Position numbers and translations under genes: made by a program. Shown here piece after piece: positions 1-11,244 of a stretch of 51,661 nucleotides of DNA (the first letter of the stretch is position 1; each line of letters begins with the position of its first letter). The DNA is from Phytophthora quininea (taxonomy: Eukaryota > Oomycota > Peronosporomycetes > Peronosporales > Peronosporaceae): contig JAAVTG010000073.1 in NCBI GenBank assembly GCA_011947345.1, positions 1 through 51,661 on the forward strand. Reading direction: 5' to 3'. The notes under the pieces are model-generated. The model did not search any database and was not told where the DNA came from. It saw only the letters and a list, made by a program, of their open reading frames with translations.

Positions 1-242
1 TCGAGCTGCTCGCAGCCTTCAGCGAGGGCTTTCTTCTTGCCGCTAAAGCGGCAACTACGTCATCGATTCGCAATCCGCTTCAACCAGCGGCATACAGAGC
101 GCAAGTGTATTGAGAACATACAAAGACAAGGTAAAGACCGCCCCATTTTTACCTTGCCTTTTGTATGAGCCAGACTTTTCCGACACGTGCCCCAGTTTCG
201 AATTAACCAGGTGCCGCGCAAGTACACGACAGCTCCGCAGAC

Positions 243-635
243 ATGGTGAAGGTGACCGAGTTCAAGGTGGGCATGACGTGCGACGGCTGCTCCAGCGCGT
301 GCACGCGCATCCTCAACAAGATCGACGGTGCGTCCTGCCTGCGATAGAGCTCTACAGTTCTAGTACCGGCCGCTGACATGAGTCTCTTTTGTGCTGCTGC
401 AGGCGTGACGAGCGTCAAGTGCGACGTGGAGAAGCAGCAGATCCTGGTGGAGGGCGACGCCGACCCGAACGAGATGCTGGAGGCGCTGCTCAAGTGGTCC
501 AAGGCCAGCGGCAAGGCGTCGAGCTGGCCTAGCCGCGTGTCGACCGCCTCTTCCTCCCCTCGTCCTGCCGCCCAGCCATTGCAGATGGAGAGCAGCATAG
601 AGAAAGGAAAGCTGTGCCGCGAAAGCGAAAACTAA
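243..635 (+). CDS. ATX1: ATX1-type copper chaperone (HMA domain)
   Basis: Small cytosolic metallochaperone that by family knowledge hands Cu(I) to P-type ATPases in the secretory pathway. Exon 1 is 243-327, the intron 328-402 (GTGCGT..CTGCAG) and exon 2 starts at 403. The HMA metal-binding motif MTCDGC lies at residues 11-16, and the fold continues with GVTSVKCDVEKQQILV and a C-terminal EALLKW helix. As sequenced, the frame runs to 635 with an unlike-family Ser/Pro-rich tail. Adding one base in the GG run near 515 makes the protein end SGKGVELA with a stop at 532, giving 71 residues, the normal length for ATX1. I therefore think the real end is 532. The ATG at 243 is the first in frame with the domain. 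Confidence 0.85.
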
Positions 636-654
636 ACTAGTGATTTGTCCTTCT

Positions 655-1044
655 TCATGAGGATTTCTCGGCTTGTTGAACATCTTGACCGACGACGTTC
701 TTATAGAAGGGTTTGTCTGTACTGCTCGTCGGCCACTCTTGCTTCTTGCTGTGCAAGTCGACGCGAAAGCGATGCAGCGTCTCGGCCTCTTCTCCGAAGG
801 CGGCAACCACACCACAGCGCGGACCAAGCTCCATCTCCTCTCCGCCATCAGCGATCGCAAACAGTGAAACGTGTCCGCCTTCTTGGCCAGAGAACAGGCG
901 AGGCAAAAGCTGATCACTCCACGCCATCCAGCACTCCGACACGCCCAGGGCTTCCTCTCGAGGCGACGACCACTTCGCGGCGGTGGTGGGTGGCCGACAG
1001 TGTCGCGTGCATCGAGCTAAAGCCAGGTCCTGGATGACGGACAC
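655..1044 (-). CDS. Unrecognised ORF, 5' end unclear
   Basis: The open frame extends from about 1120 down to the stop at 655 and reads like real protein: mixed composition, GC-rich third positions, motifs such as DNAAETAAKIISLFAGVPK and GHVSLFAIADGGEEMELG. I do not recognise the family. No ATG precedes residue 58 of the frame; the listed start is a GTG, and an in-frame stop lies just upstream of 1120. It may be a 3' exon whose first exon lies upstream, or a fragment. It is convergent with the copper chaperone and sits close to the promoter of the plus-strand membrane gene starting at 1290. Confidence 0.35.
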   Translation of the reverse strand: MSVIQDLALARCTRHCRPPTTAAKWSSPREEALGVSECWMAWSDQLLPRLFSGQEGGHVSLFAIADGGEEMELGPRCGVVAAFGEEAETLHRFRVDLHSKKQEWPTSSTDKPFYKNVVGQDVQQAEKSS

Positions 1045-1289
1045 CTTTGGAACGCCCGCAAACAGAGAAATAATCTTCGCCGCGGTCTCCGCCGCGTTAT
1101 CTCCAGATTTTACGTCCGTTCACTACATCTCACTATGAGAGGCACTACTACAAAACGCGGTACAAACCACACTAATCTTTCGCCGTTATTTGGTTAGCCA
1201 CCTTCGCAGCTCAGTGCGGAAGTTGCCGTCTCAACGTGAAGTCGATCGACCACCGTCTTTGAAGCTGCGCTGTATACTCACGCCAAGCC

Positions 1290-4200
1290 ATGAAGACCGC
1301 GGACATGTCGGCGCCGACCTACGAGCTGGGCGACCTGCTGCTGGCTGCCGCGCGTCTGGGGCCTGTGCCCGCCCCAAGGAAGCAGAAGCGCTCGCGCAGC
1401 AGAGGCGTCCTGATGCTAGAAGGCTCGCTGGTACTGGCGTCCAGACTGGCGCTGCAGCACGCAGTGCTGTCTCCTCGTATCCACGACCTGGTGGGCGGCG
1501 TGCTGCTCGTCTCCAGCGCCGGCGCCTGCTATCTGTGCGCCTGCCACGCCTTACGCCTCAGTACACAGAGCCAAAGGACTGGGAGCTGCTGCTGGATCGA
1601 GCAGACCCGCTCTCCTGGACCCGAGAGAAGCGCCGCTTGGTGCTGGAAGTCTCCACGTGGATGGCTACAGTGCTGTACTCGTACACGAGCTTCCACTTGG
1701 GCTATCTGACGGTGCTCGCGGGCGCTGTAGCTGCCATGCTGTTGGCGTTTATGAGCGACTTCATGGCCGCGTACTTCAGGATGTTGGAGGCTAGAGTGGA
1801 TCCCCAGCAGATGACAGGAATCGGAGGCATGCTCTGGCTCAAGGTGGCGCTCTCGTACGGCTGCGTGGGCTATATCATATCGGACACGGGGCGGACCTTG
1901 CACGACTATGTGGTGGGCGCCGCACAAGAGGACCAGACGCCGTCTGAACAGTTCCAGTCCGAGCTCGTGTTTAACTATTTGCTCATCACACTCGTGGGCG
2001 CGTCGCTGATTATTGCTAGCGAGTTGCTGCTGCTGTGCGCGCCGACACGCCGCGCGGGGATTGTGCTGCAGGGGAGAATTGTGGACGCTAGAAAGAACTG
2101 GGAGAGGCATCCGGTCAGGTCGCTCGTGGAAGTGATCGTCACGTTCGGAGCAACCACACTGTACTACAGCACCTCGAAGGATATGTTTCTGTCATTGCAG
2201 CTGGGAACGTTCTGCGGCGTGCTGTGTATCCTCGGCGGCGAGTTGTTAGCCTCTGCCAGTCGCCCACGGTTTGTTGCCCCTGCGAGTCCAAACGCTGAAG
2301 TGGAAATGCCTGGTGATCACTGGGTGAAGCTGATTCCGGTGGTCGTCATGATGCTGTATTTCTTTTACCACGTGTACGCTGCGATTGTTCGGGCCGCCAG
2401 CGTCTCTTCTGGGCCGCTAGCATTGATGCTGAGCTTCGTATGCGTGGCTGCTATCACATTGACTGTTCTTGCATTATCTGGCAGAAAACCTTCTATGGCG
2501 GAGTTATTGCTGTTTGGAAAGCGAATCGGATCGAAGGCCTGTGTGAGCTGCGTCACAGCCATGGCGTTAAAGGTCTGCCACGGCTTCCCTGGCGTCATAT
2601 TCAGCTCCGGATTGTCTGTATTTTGCATCGCATTTTCGCAGGAGTGTTGGGATGACGTTGAAGTGATGGACGAAGTACAGCAAAACGAGGTCGTTTGTGT
2701 TGTGCATGAAGACGCAAAAATTCCGGCTAAAATATCGACCTCGGTGGAGCATCTTGATGCACCATGTCGAGGCGATTCCTCGTGGTCCATCGCGGCGTTA
2801 AACTATGTGAAGCAAGAATATCCTCACCTATACAAGAGAGTGAAATGGACATTTCTGTGCATCGTCGTGGTGTCAGTTCTTGATATGTGCTCAACGTTCT
2901 TTGTGGCAATGAACAAAGACAGATTCGCAATGTCACTTTCCCAATTCTCTGCGATCAATGTGGTTCTTTCGGCAACAGTTGGCTATCTTACGAGTCCAGC
3001 GCCCTACGAGTTGCACCCTGCAAATCTTCTCGACACTGGCGTGAAGCAATTTAAAAACAAGTGGGCCGTCTTCCCACTTCACGTTTTCGTCGAGACGGTC
3101 GTGTTCGTGGGCGTCTTCATTGGGACGTTTGCAGCTTCATCGACTGTGTTCAGCTCGCTTACGCTGGCCGCGCTATCTGGGATCGTTGTATCGGTCGGAG
3201 GTCACTGGGTATGTTCTCGTCTCCACCTGACGATCGGCACCCACATGCGCGTCCAACTGACTGCGACTTGTGCGCTGTTGTTCTGCTTGTTCCTATTCAC
3301 ATACGCCTCGATGGTGTCGCTGCTATCTATTTATCACTACTTTGACAGCATCGAAGCTGCATTTTGCCTGGCGTCTTTCGCGGGGTCTTCTTTCTAGCAG
3401 CAAGCGAGATGTTCCTGTTGTGGGAACCAACGCGTGAGATCGGTCTTTTGCTGCAGCGTCGAGTGACAAACGCGAAGGAGAACTGGCAGATAGAACCACT
3501 GCGTTCTTTCTTAGAGTTATTCACATGGTTCGCCGTCATCTGCGGATCGTTTGCCCTGTACGACGATCTGATATTAGCTCTACAGCTCGGCACGTTTTCT
3601 GGTATTGCAGTCACCTTATCAGGAGAATATTTCCGAAAGAACCGTTCCAAGCTAATCCCGTGGGGAAAGGTTATCTCAGGGAAGCAGAGGCGATTGCCTT
3701 GCCCATCGGTACACCCTGCGATAGTAATGACGATCAAGTCCGCGCGCGACCGCTTCCTGTAATGCTTCTGTTTGCATACATAGGATCAGGCACATTTCAG
3801 TGGATTTTCGAGAACATGCGCAGCTTGGAGGTGACTGTTTTACTCGCTACGATCGCAGGTATTGCCTTCCTGTGTTTTGCAGACATGTTGGTGCTATTTG
3901 AGCCTACTCGGTGGGCTGGAGTGATTCTGCAAGATCGGTTTATTAACGTCAAGCACAATTGGCGAGAGTATCCCGTGCGGTCTTTCGTCGAGTTTGGCTG
4001 CTTTCTCGGTGTCATCTACGGTAGCTACGCGATATACCACGACCTGGTTGTTGCGGTCCAAGTAGGTACGCTTTCCGGTATGTTGGTCACGCTCTGTGGG
4101 GAGCAAGCTCGAACCCGAGCCAGAGCTAGGCCCCTGAATGGTACGTTAGTTTCCATTTCCATCGCTTGTGCTTGTTATCCTCACTGCTGTTTTGCAGAGG

Positions 4201-5682
4201 AGGAGAAGCTCGAAGTGGAGAACACGCAGATTCTGCCACTCCCAGTAATGAGCTTACTGGGTCTCGTCGGAGCCGTGGCGTTCAACATTATCTACACGCA
4301 CTTACGCAGCATTGAACTGGCGTTTGTGTTGGCTACGACAAGTGGCGTCATTTTCGCCCTGGCTGGGGATATGTTTGTGATCTGGAAACCTACGCGCAAG
4401 GTCGGCATGATCCTCCAAAAGCGTATCTTGTACTTTAAACCAAATTTCTCGCGCCATCCGCTGCGGTCTTGGATGGAGGTTAGCTCGCTCTGCGGTGGTT
4501 GGTACATGTCGTATGGATTTTTATGGCCCCGAGACCTTCTCGTCGCTGTCCAGTTCGGAACTTTTGCCGGCATCGTAGCGTGCGTGTGCAGCGAAGTTAC
4601 AATGGAGTATGTTGCTGAGACTGAGCGTCGATTGATCGCAGAGGTATCGACAAAGCTAGCATTGGAGTAAGTGGCGGATTTCATGTGCTGTCGCGAGAGT
4701 AGACTTGGCATCTAACTGATTTTGCACGCAGCTCACAGAAGGACAGCGCTCTGCTCAATCTGCCTTACGAAGTGTTGTTTGAAGTAGCACATTTCCTGTC
4801 GCCGGAAGATCTACTGGTAGCCCGTGCCACATGCAACAAGGTCAACAACATGCTCAAAGCCGAGTCTGCTCGATTTTGGCTGCATGCAAGCCTGAGGCGA
4901 ATGTATCGAGACCCCTCTCTTCACCGAGAGCGCTCTCGAGCGCATAGCATCAGCTATCGGATGGGGAACCATGCCCGATCGCTCGTGTGTGAAGCCATCA
5001 CGCTTGTTCTGCCCAAGATCTTTAGAGCCAGGTGTGTGTGTGTGCTCCGTTCAAGGCTCTTTTGTACTTGACGTTGCTAACAAGATTCTATGCTTTCAAC
5101 AGAGACCCGGCGCAAGTGCTCACGTCTAGCAACGAGTTCAATCGCGCGTTGAAGTGGGTCTACCTGAATGCGGAATGGATTCGGAGCCAAACCTCCCGCC
5201 GCTGGTGAAAGAAGACGGAGTAAATTTGATATCGTACGTGTTTTGCATAGAGGGCCATGACAATCCATCGATTCTCACTTAGCGGCGTATGAGCAGGTTC
5301 CGTCCTGGCGACGTCGCCTTCGATGTCTTTCGCCACATGCCAGACAAGGTAAGCGTAGAACTTTAGATTTTGTCTTTCATGACCTATAATTTTACCTGAC
5401 TTCTTCGTGTTGCAGAGTTCTCTGGGCATAACTGTAACACACATCGATGACTTAGCCATCGAACGCGTCGAAGTGCCCACTGGGATCTATGATATGATTC
5501 AGCGAGACCCCTTCAGCTTTGTCGCTGCTGAGACTCTCTCGACATTGGAAGTGTTCTCCAATTGGCACCTCGCAGTGGTGGCTTTTGCTACGATGACACT
5601 CATCTTCATCGGACAGTTTTCAAGTGATCTACTTCGAGCATATGTTCTGCCGGCATCGTTCACATGGTGGGGAGTAAGGTAA
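1290..5682 (+). CDS. Large multi-pass membrane protein with internal repeats and an F-box
   Basis: Very hydrophobic protein of well over 1000 residues. A unit with the signature PTRxxGxxLQxR, then a Lys/Asn-Trp and a P-(V/L)-RS block, then a GTxxG..GE ending, occurs at about 2040, 3427, 3901 and 4385, between paired membrane segments. A soluble F-box-like region (LPYEVLFEVAHFLSPEDLL) follows at about 4760-4870, suggesting SKP1/cullin recruitment by analogy. A last hydrophobic segment (HLAVVAFATMTLIFIG) lies near 5580. Introns: 4141-4197, 4667-4731, 5032-5102, 5234-5296, 5349-5415, several with a CTAAC branch site. Single-base frame breaks lie near 1555, 3390 (GGGG run), 3680 (GGG run) and 5193; each is healed by one added base. 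I know no named family with this arrangement. Confidence 0.7.
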
Positions 5683-5750
5683 AGCTGTTTACAATTGATT
5701 ATCATTTTTGACATATTAAACTAAACTACTTGAACAAAGCACAGCACTAC

Positions 5751-8700
5751 TTACTCGGATTCTGTTTCATCATCGTCACTGATCTCGATGTACACTCGAT
5801 TCCTTTGCTGCACGTCATAATTTGTTGCTTCACTCTCGACTTTAACTTCTTGAACTTCGATCTCGGGTACTGGGGCCTTTTCTTCTTCGTCGCCATTGCT
5901 AGCGTCGGAATTGTATTCGTACTCATAATCGCCATCGTCCTCGTTGTCTGCGTCGCCAGCTTCACTTGCAGAGGAAGAATCTTCAACCACGACCACCCGA
6001 GTACCAGAGCGCGGTAGTTGCACAGGCTCATCTTCAGGTGATACAGCTGATACCGAGACAACGGGAACTGCAAACACGTTCGAGGCAGATGAAGTTGTCA
6101 CTACGTCACCCGAATCAGAGATCGTGTGAACTCCTGGCGAACTGTGACTCCTTCTTCATTCAACACACAGAAGCGGACTTCGCCGTCTTTCGCAGCCACA
6201 TCTTTCCTAGGATCCGCAAGTTGTTCAAGACGTAATTGAGTCGCATCTGCTGGAAACTGCTTTTGTCGGCGCTTGATGCCTCTTGCACTTCGCTCCGCGT
6301 TAGTTGGTGTTGGAGTTGAGTGGTCTCCTCCTCAGCTACATTTGTCAATTCTTGTTGTGCCATTCCGCTCATTTGTTGGCACTCGACACTCCCTCTCATC
6401 CAAAGCTGCTCCACCACAACCGAATGGCTGGCGCCCATTCGGTGGGCCCGACTTACCACTTGTTGCTCGACTGACTTATCCCAGATTTCCTCAAGCAGGA
6501 AAATGTGCGTCACGAATGACAGATCTAATCCATGAGAGCCCATGTTTGACAGGAGAAGCACGTTCACATTGGGATTCGTCCGGAATTCGTCCAAAATTCG
6601 ATTCGGTCGCGCGAGCTGACGAGGGAGATAAAGTTGGCTGTTGGGATATCGAGCTGCTCCAGAGCGATTTTGCTGCGCCAGATACTTTCTCGGTACTGCG
6701 AGAATATGATCGCTTTTAGCACGCGCCGTGGCGTGGCACGAGCAAACTCTTTCTTGAGCTCGCGAATTCGCGCCGCCATGTAAAAGATTTTGCTGGAATC
6801 TACCTGCCAGATATCTCGCTTGACATTCAAACTTCTAACAGCGGATCGCTTGCGCTTCTTCTTAGTCTTATTTGGCTTTTTCTTTTTCTTCCGACCAGCC
6901 GAGTCTTCTTTGGGGGCTGCGAAGAAAATACCTGGCTGGAGCAGCACGAGGTCAGTGCGATCGTATCCTGCGTAGCAATGACAGCAGCTCGGGCCAGCTT
7001 TATAAAAGCGACTTCCAACGCAGTCAGCACAACACAAATGTCCGCACGGGAGGATCATCAGCAGAAACAATTCACGACTACAATTCTGACACATTGTGGG
7101 CGGATTCGGCTCGAGCTTGTCCAAATACGCGTTCACAAGCTCCAGCTTCGTGCCTCCAACGCCATTCATGCACAGTTTGTCAACAGTATTTTTCCGTCCG
7201 CGTGGAGTCAACTCCCCTGTGCGCGTGGGCTGCAGATAGTCCATTTCATCTTCATTATACCACTGATGGCAACGGAAACAACGTGGCTCACCGTCCTCCT
7301 CTTTGTTGTCGTCAACGCAGTAGGCACAGCATAAATGTCCACAAGGCAGAACTAGAAGCGTCTTTCGCTGCACCCCACAATCCCCACAAGCTGTAGTTTT
7401 ACGAGGACGAACGGTATCCAAATACTTTGTGATGGAAGCCATTTTTGCCTCGCTCACTTTAAGTCCATCTAACCGTTTGAGAGAATACTCCCGTCCTTCT
7501 TTTTCCAAGCTCCATTCACCGTAAAACCCACCCGTCGACGCAAAAGTGAGGTTCGTCTCAACTTTTGTTGCTGCTTTACGGTTCTTGGGATTCAAAAGAC
7601 TGTCGGGGTGGTTGCTTCCAGGTGTATCAGGGTCAATATCCGCGACTACCAGATTGGCGCGAACGCTCTCCGCTATACCATTATACAGCTTGAACTCGCT
7701 CGGAGTTGGAGCAATGACAACGGTGCAACGTATTGGCTTGGGGAGCTTATTGCTGATCGAATCTTTTGTGTGGCGGATCATGATCCGCTTGAGTAGATGG
7801 CGTAACCTGTGAAAGGCAACGATCTCGTTCTTCTCAAACGGAGCAGCGATGGCTCTGGTCCACGCCGATCCGTCGGGTCTTCCGTACGGTTGATTTCTGA
7901 GGAACACAAGGAGGCCGTGCAGGTACTGTAAATCCGCAGACTGGAGGGTGTTTGGCGACGGCGTACCAGTCATGACCCATCTTCTCTCAGCGCAGAGTTG
8001 ACGTGACATTTGCATCAAGTTCGTCGGTGCTCGACCGCCAAGTTTGTGGCCTTCGTCCACAACTACCCGCAGCCAATGAACCAGCAAAAGCGAGGACACT
8101 TCACCCCGCACATTGCCGTCCAAGTAGCGCGCTGGCTGGTCTTCGAAGCCGAACCGCTGGATTTGTCGCGCCTCCAGAGTGGAAGGTGGACGGTGATGTT
8201 GCCATTCTTTTGCCATTCGAGAGAAGGACGTTATGACGACGTCGTACTTTGCCAACTCGGAGCTACTTGGCAAATCTTCTCCCTCATCGACAAACGTTTT
8301 CAGGAGGCCGGGAGTCACATGTGCCTCGATCTGCTCAGCCCAGTGCTCAACCAGAGCGTCTGGAGCCACGATGAGACTTGCAGCAGAGCCTACGAGCTGT
8401 TCCGGTCGGATCGAACGCTCACGCCTCTCAGAGCGGAGCTGGCGCTTCGACGTATTTCCACTCGGCAGGTCGACTCGGATGGGCATATTTCTCGTCGACT
8501 CTCCCTGCTCAACAGTATGAGCGCCAGCATCGTGATCGTTTTTCCAAGTCCAGGTTCGTCACACAGCATGCCACCACAAGCGTCACGAGAAGTCTCCGTA
8601 AACTCCCGTTCCAATTCTCCATCGCTAGAGCGAGCAACAATGTCCCCACCATCAGCGCTGCAAAGGGCACTGAACGGGTGCCACAAAATCGTGGACCATA

Positions 8701-9651
8701 GAACAGGCTTTTCACGCTTGAGCATCCACGACAAACCAAAGCGCTGGTGTTCGTACAGCGTCAACTGCAATCCTGGCACCACCTCCCCCACATGTCCGTC
8801 GACGCGGTATCCGTCCGAGCCATCAAGCTACGATACACGTCTGGTAAGTTCAACTTCTGCGTCGCCACTTCTTCGTCTATCAGGTCCGCACAAGTATCAG
8901 GACACTCCTCATCCTGCACAGAGCTCGCAAAGACCTCGGCACACGGCTCATGCTGCTCTGGACTCAGCGTTGCTCCAACGTTCAGCGGGACCGCACCTTC
9001 ATCTCGAGTTTCCGGTTCCGAGTCCGAGCTCAGGGTGAGATCAATCGTCTCTGTCTGCCCCTGTCGACTCACCGCCCTCTCCATTGCCACTGGCTCCTGC
9101 TTCGGCACCGTCTCCAGTTTCTCCTGCTTCTCCTGCTTGACGGTTAATCCTGCACTAATCCGTGGCTGCTTCCACCGATGCAGCGTGCACCCCACCACAT
9201 GACAAGAGCTCTCTCTGGCTCTGCGTCGTCTCGCTCTTGCCGTCTCCCCGCTCTCTTGCTGCTGCTGCTGGATGTGGGTCTTCACCAGCTCAAAATCCTC
9301 GAGTGCCGCTGCATTGCTCACTAAAATCTGCAGCCTCAGCAGTGCAAAGTTCCTCTCCAAGTTGACCACGTACTCAGTAGTCAGTTGAATGGCTCCACGT
9401 TGCTGCAGCAGCACCAGTCCGCGCAGAATCGCCTGGTATCTGCATCTGGGACAGCCTTCCTCGGCGTTGATACACTCCACGTCCTGCTCCACGCAGCGCC
9501 CCGGGAACTCCAGCAGCAACTCCAGCGATGGGGACAGCGTCAGCAGAACCGGAAGGCGGCAGGAGGCGTCGCACACGTCGGGGTAGTGCGGCGCCAGCAG
9601 CTCCAGCGTCAGCGACGCTCCAACGGAGACCGGCTCGGCCTTCACATCCAT
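5751..9651 (-). CDS. SNF2-family ATPase with two RING fingers and SUMO-interaction-like motifs
   Basis: Nuclear DNA translocase and likely ubiquitin ligase of the RAD5/ULS1 type. In order: an N-terminal region with a SIM-like IDLTLSSDSE (about 9030-9050); helicase motif I GLGKT (about 8540); motif II as DEGH rather than DEAH (about 8055); motif III MTGTP (about 7960); two C3HC4 RING fingers (about 7270-7380 and 6990-7100), each with CGHLCC; a Lys-rich linker; motif IV IIFSQY; a motif V region GSHGLDLS; motif VI SRAHRMG (about 6450). The tail is very acidic and ends YIEISDDDE. Frame breaks healed by one added base lie near 8785 (GGGGG), 8495, 6610, 6205 and 6125. The ATG at 9651 precedes MDVKAEP; a TCATTTTTTCG Inr-like stretch is just upstream. 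Confidence 0.85.
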
Positions 9652-9766
9652 TTTTTGTACCTGCGAAAAAATGATTTTGTAAATAAAATGTTTTTCTTGA
9701 TGATGCAAGAGTATTGACAGCTGTTTGCTCACCGATGGTGAGACGATTGTTGTCATACCTGACTCG

Positions 9767-10842
9767 ATGAACTACGAGCCACTGGTACTGCAGAGCGGTC
9801 GCCTCGAGAACGTCACCGCATCAACCAGGCCAAAAACAGGAAGAAGCAGGAGAGCCGACAGTGGTAAAGTAGGATTGCACTCCTCTTCGCCAGCACCTTG
9901 GCTTCGAGTAGTAGGCATGGGTATACGAGAGTCGAACACGGACGTGCTGAGGCAGAAGCCTTCAGCAGGCAGCAGCAAGTAGTTCTCAGCTGGAGCTTGC
10001 GAGGCTGCAGCAGAATTGGGAATACCAGCAAGCTCCGTGATCCACTCGCGTTTGCCAGCAAAGTAGATTAGACTAAACTATACTTCCTACAAACAGCAAC
10101 TAGTCTACTGCGTTGGCTTGCGAGTGCAGCGCACCTCAACCAACGCATTTGTCCGGCGGCGTTTGCTTGCCGCAGGTGGCTTTGTCCGACTTCAGCTTAT
10201 CCTGGGATGCGCATCGTGACAGGATCTAACACCGATTCGCAGCTCTCGCGCAGGACGTGCAGTCGCTGCGCAAAGAGATCCAAAACCTCACAACGCACCA
10301 CCAGACGCTGCGCACTCGACTGGCGCCAACGTGTCGCTGGAATGCTGCGGTCGAGTACTACCGCCTCTTTCACCGCGGTATTCCGGCCCCAGCTCGGCAT
10401 CCGCACCGGTCTTCGGCATCACAGAGCTCTCGTTCTAACTGCAACTCGGCTTTCTACGAGGTTGGCGCCAGATATAGCCCACACCCAGATCCGCGGACTC
10501 GACTCGTTGATGGCCACCATGAGGAGCATCGTTCGCGCCTACTAGAACCCCAGCATGAAACTCATTCGTTTGGAGAGAGGAGCTGGGGACATGATCGTCG
10601 CGACGATCCACGCGGTTACCACCATCAGCGAGAACACGTTGCGGGAGACCTTCCCGCACCTGGTCAATGGCTCAGAGTTTTCGCCGCTAGCTCTCAAGAT
10701 ACTCGGACAGCGGATTGTGTCTGCAAGTACGGTGGAATTCGTATGGAGCGACGATCGCAAGCAACCGATCGGTCTTGTGCGCAATGCACGATGTACTGAC
10801 GCCGATGCTGCAGCTTCTGGGCAACTTGACAGATGTATTTGA
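9767..10842 (+). pseudogene. Broken bZIP gene, paralogue of the gene at 11245
   Basis: A basic region reading RERHRINQAKNRKKQ lies at about 9800-9850 and matches RHRLNQARYRKRQ of the downstream gene. The leucine-zipper part (DVQSLRKEIQNL) resumes only at about 10253 after a long non-coding stretch with a CTAAC site and CGCAG acceptor. The C-terminal domain (IRGLDSLMATM, then GDMIVATIHAV, ETFPHLV, LALKILGQ) follows. An in-frame TAG at about 10543 replaces the Glu of the paralogue's YYETN, with equal alignment length on both sides, so it looks like a real nonsense change rather than an indel. Frame also changes near 9797 and 10430. It may be a pseudogene, or a functional gene carrying a nonsense allele. 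It is divergent from the SNF2 gene, about 115 bp away. Confidence 0.6.
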
Positions 10843-11208
10843 TGTGTTCGAACATGCACACATCACTCCTGAAGCTGAATTAGTTCAGGACTTTCAAGCA
10901 CAGCAGCCACCAAGGTTTTGTTCCTGCCGAATGTTATCACGGCTTAAACATGTTTTGTACTGCTCATCAATCTCGACAACGTGACACAAGTCATACGGAA
11001 GGCTTACCATGTCTGTGTGTTTCAAGCACGCACTTCTCACCTCGGATGCTGCACTCGCGCAGGGCACATTGGATTATGGGGCGTGAGACGAGAGTGCAGC
11101 GGACGCGAGTACGAGTAACAAAATGTAGGAGAGTTCGGAAAAGATCGAGCCTGCTCTGCCTCGTAATAGCTCCAGCTGTTTGTTCACCACCAGTGAGTTC
11201 TGTCATGA

Positions 11209-11226
11209 TCATTTCATCATTTCAAC
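11209..11226 (+). promoter_or_regulatory. Oomycete Inr-like core promoter of the bZIP gene
   Basis: TCATTTCATCATTTCAAC resembles the oomycete initiator plus flanking element (TCATTYY followed by CA-T-rich). It sits 20-36 bp before the ATG at 11245, the usual spacing. This is pattern recognition only. Confidence 0.4.
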
Positions 11227-11244
11227 GGTTCCACCAACTAAGTC

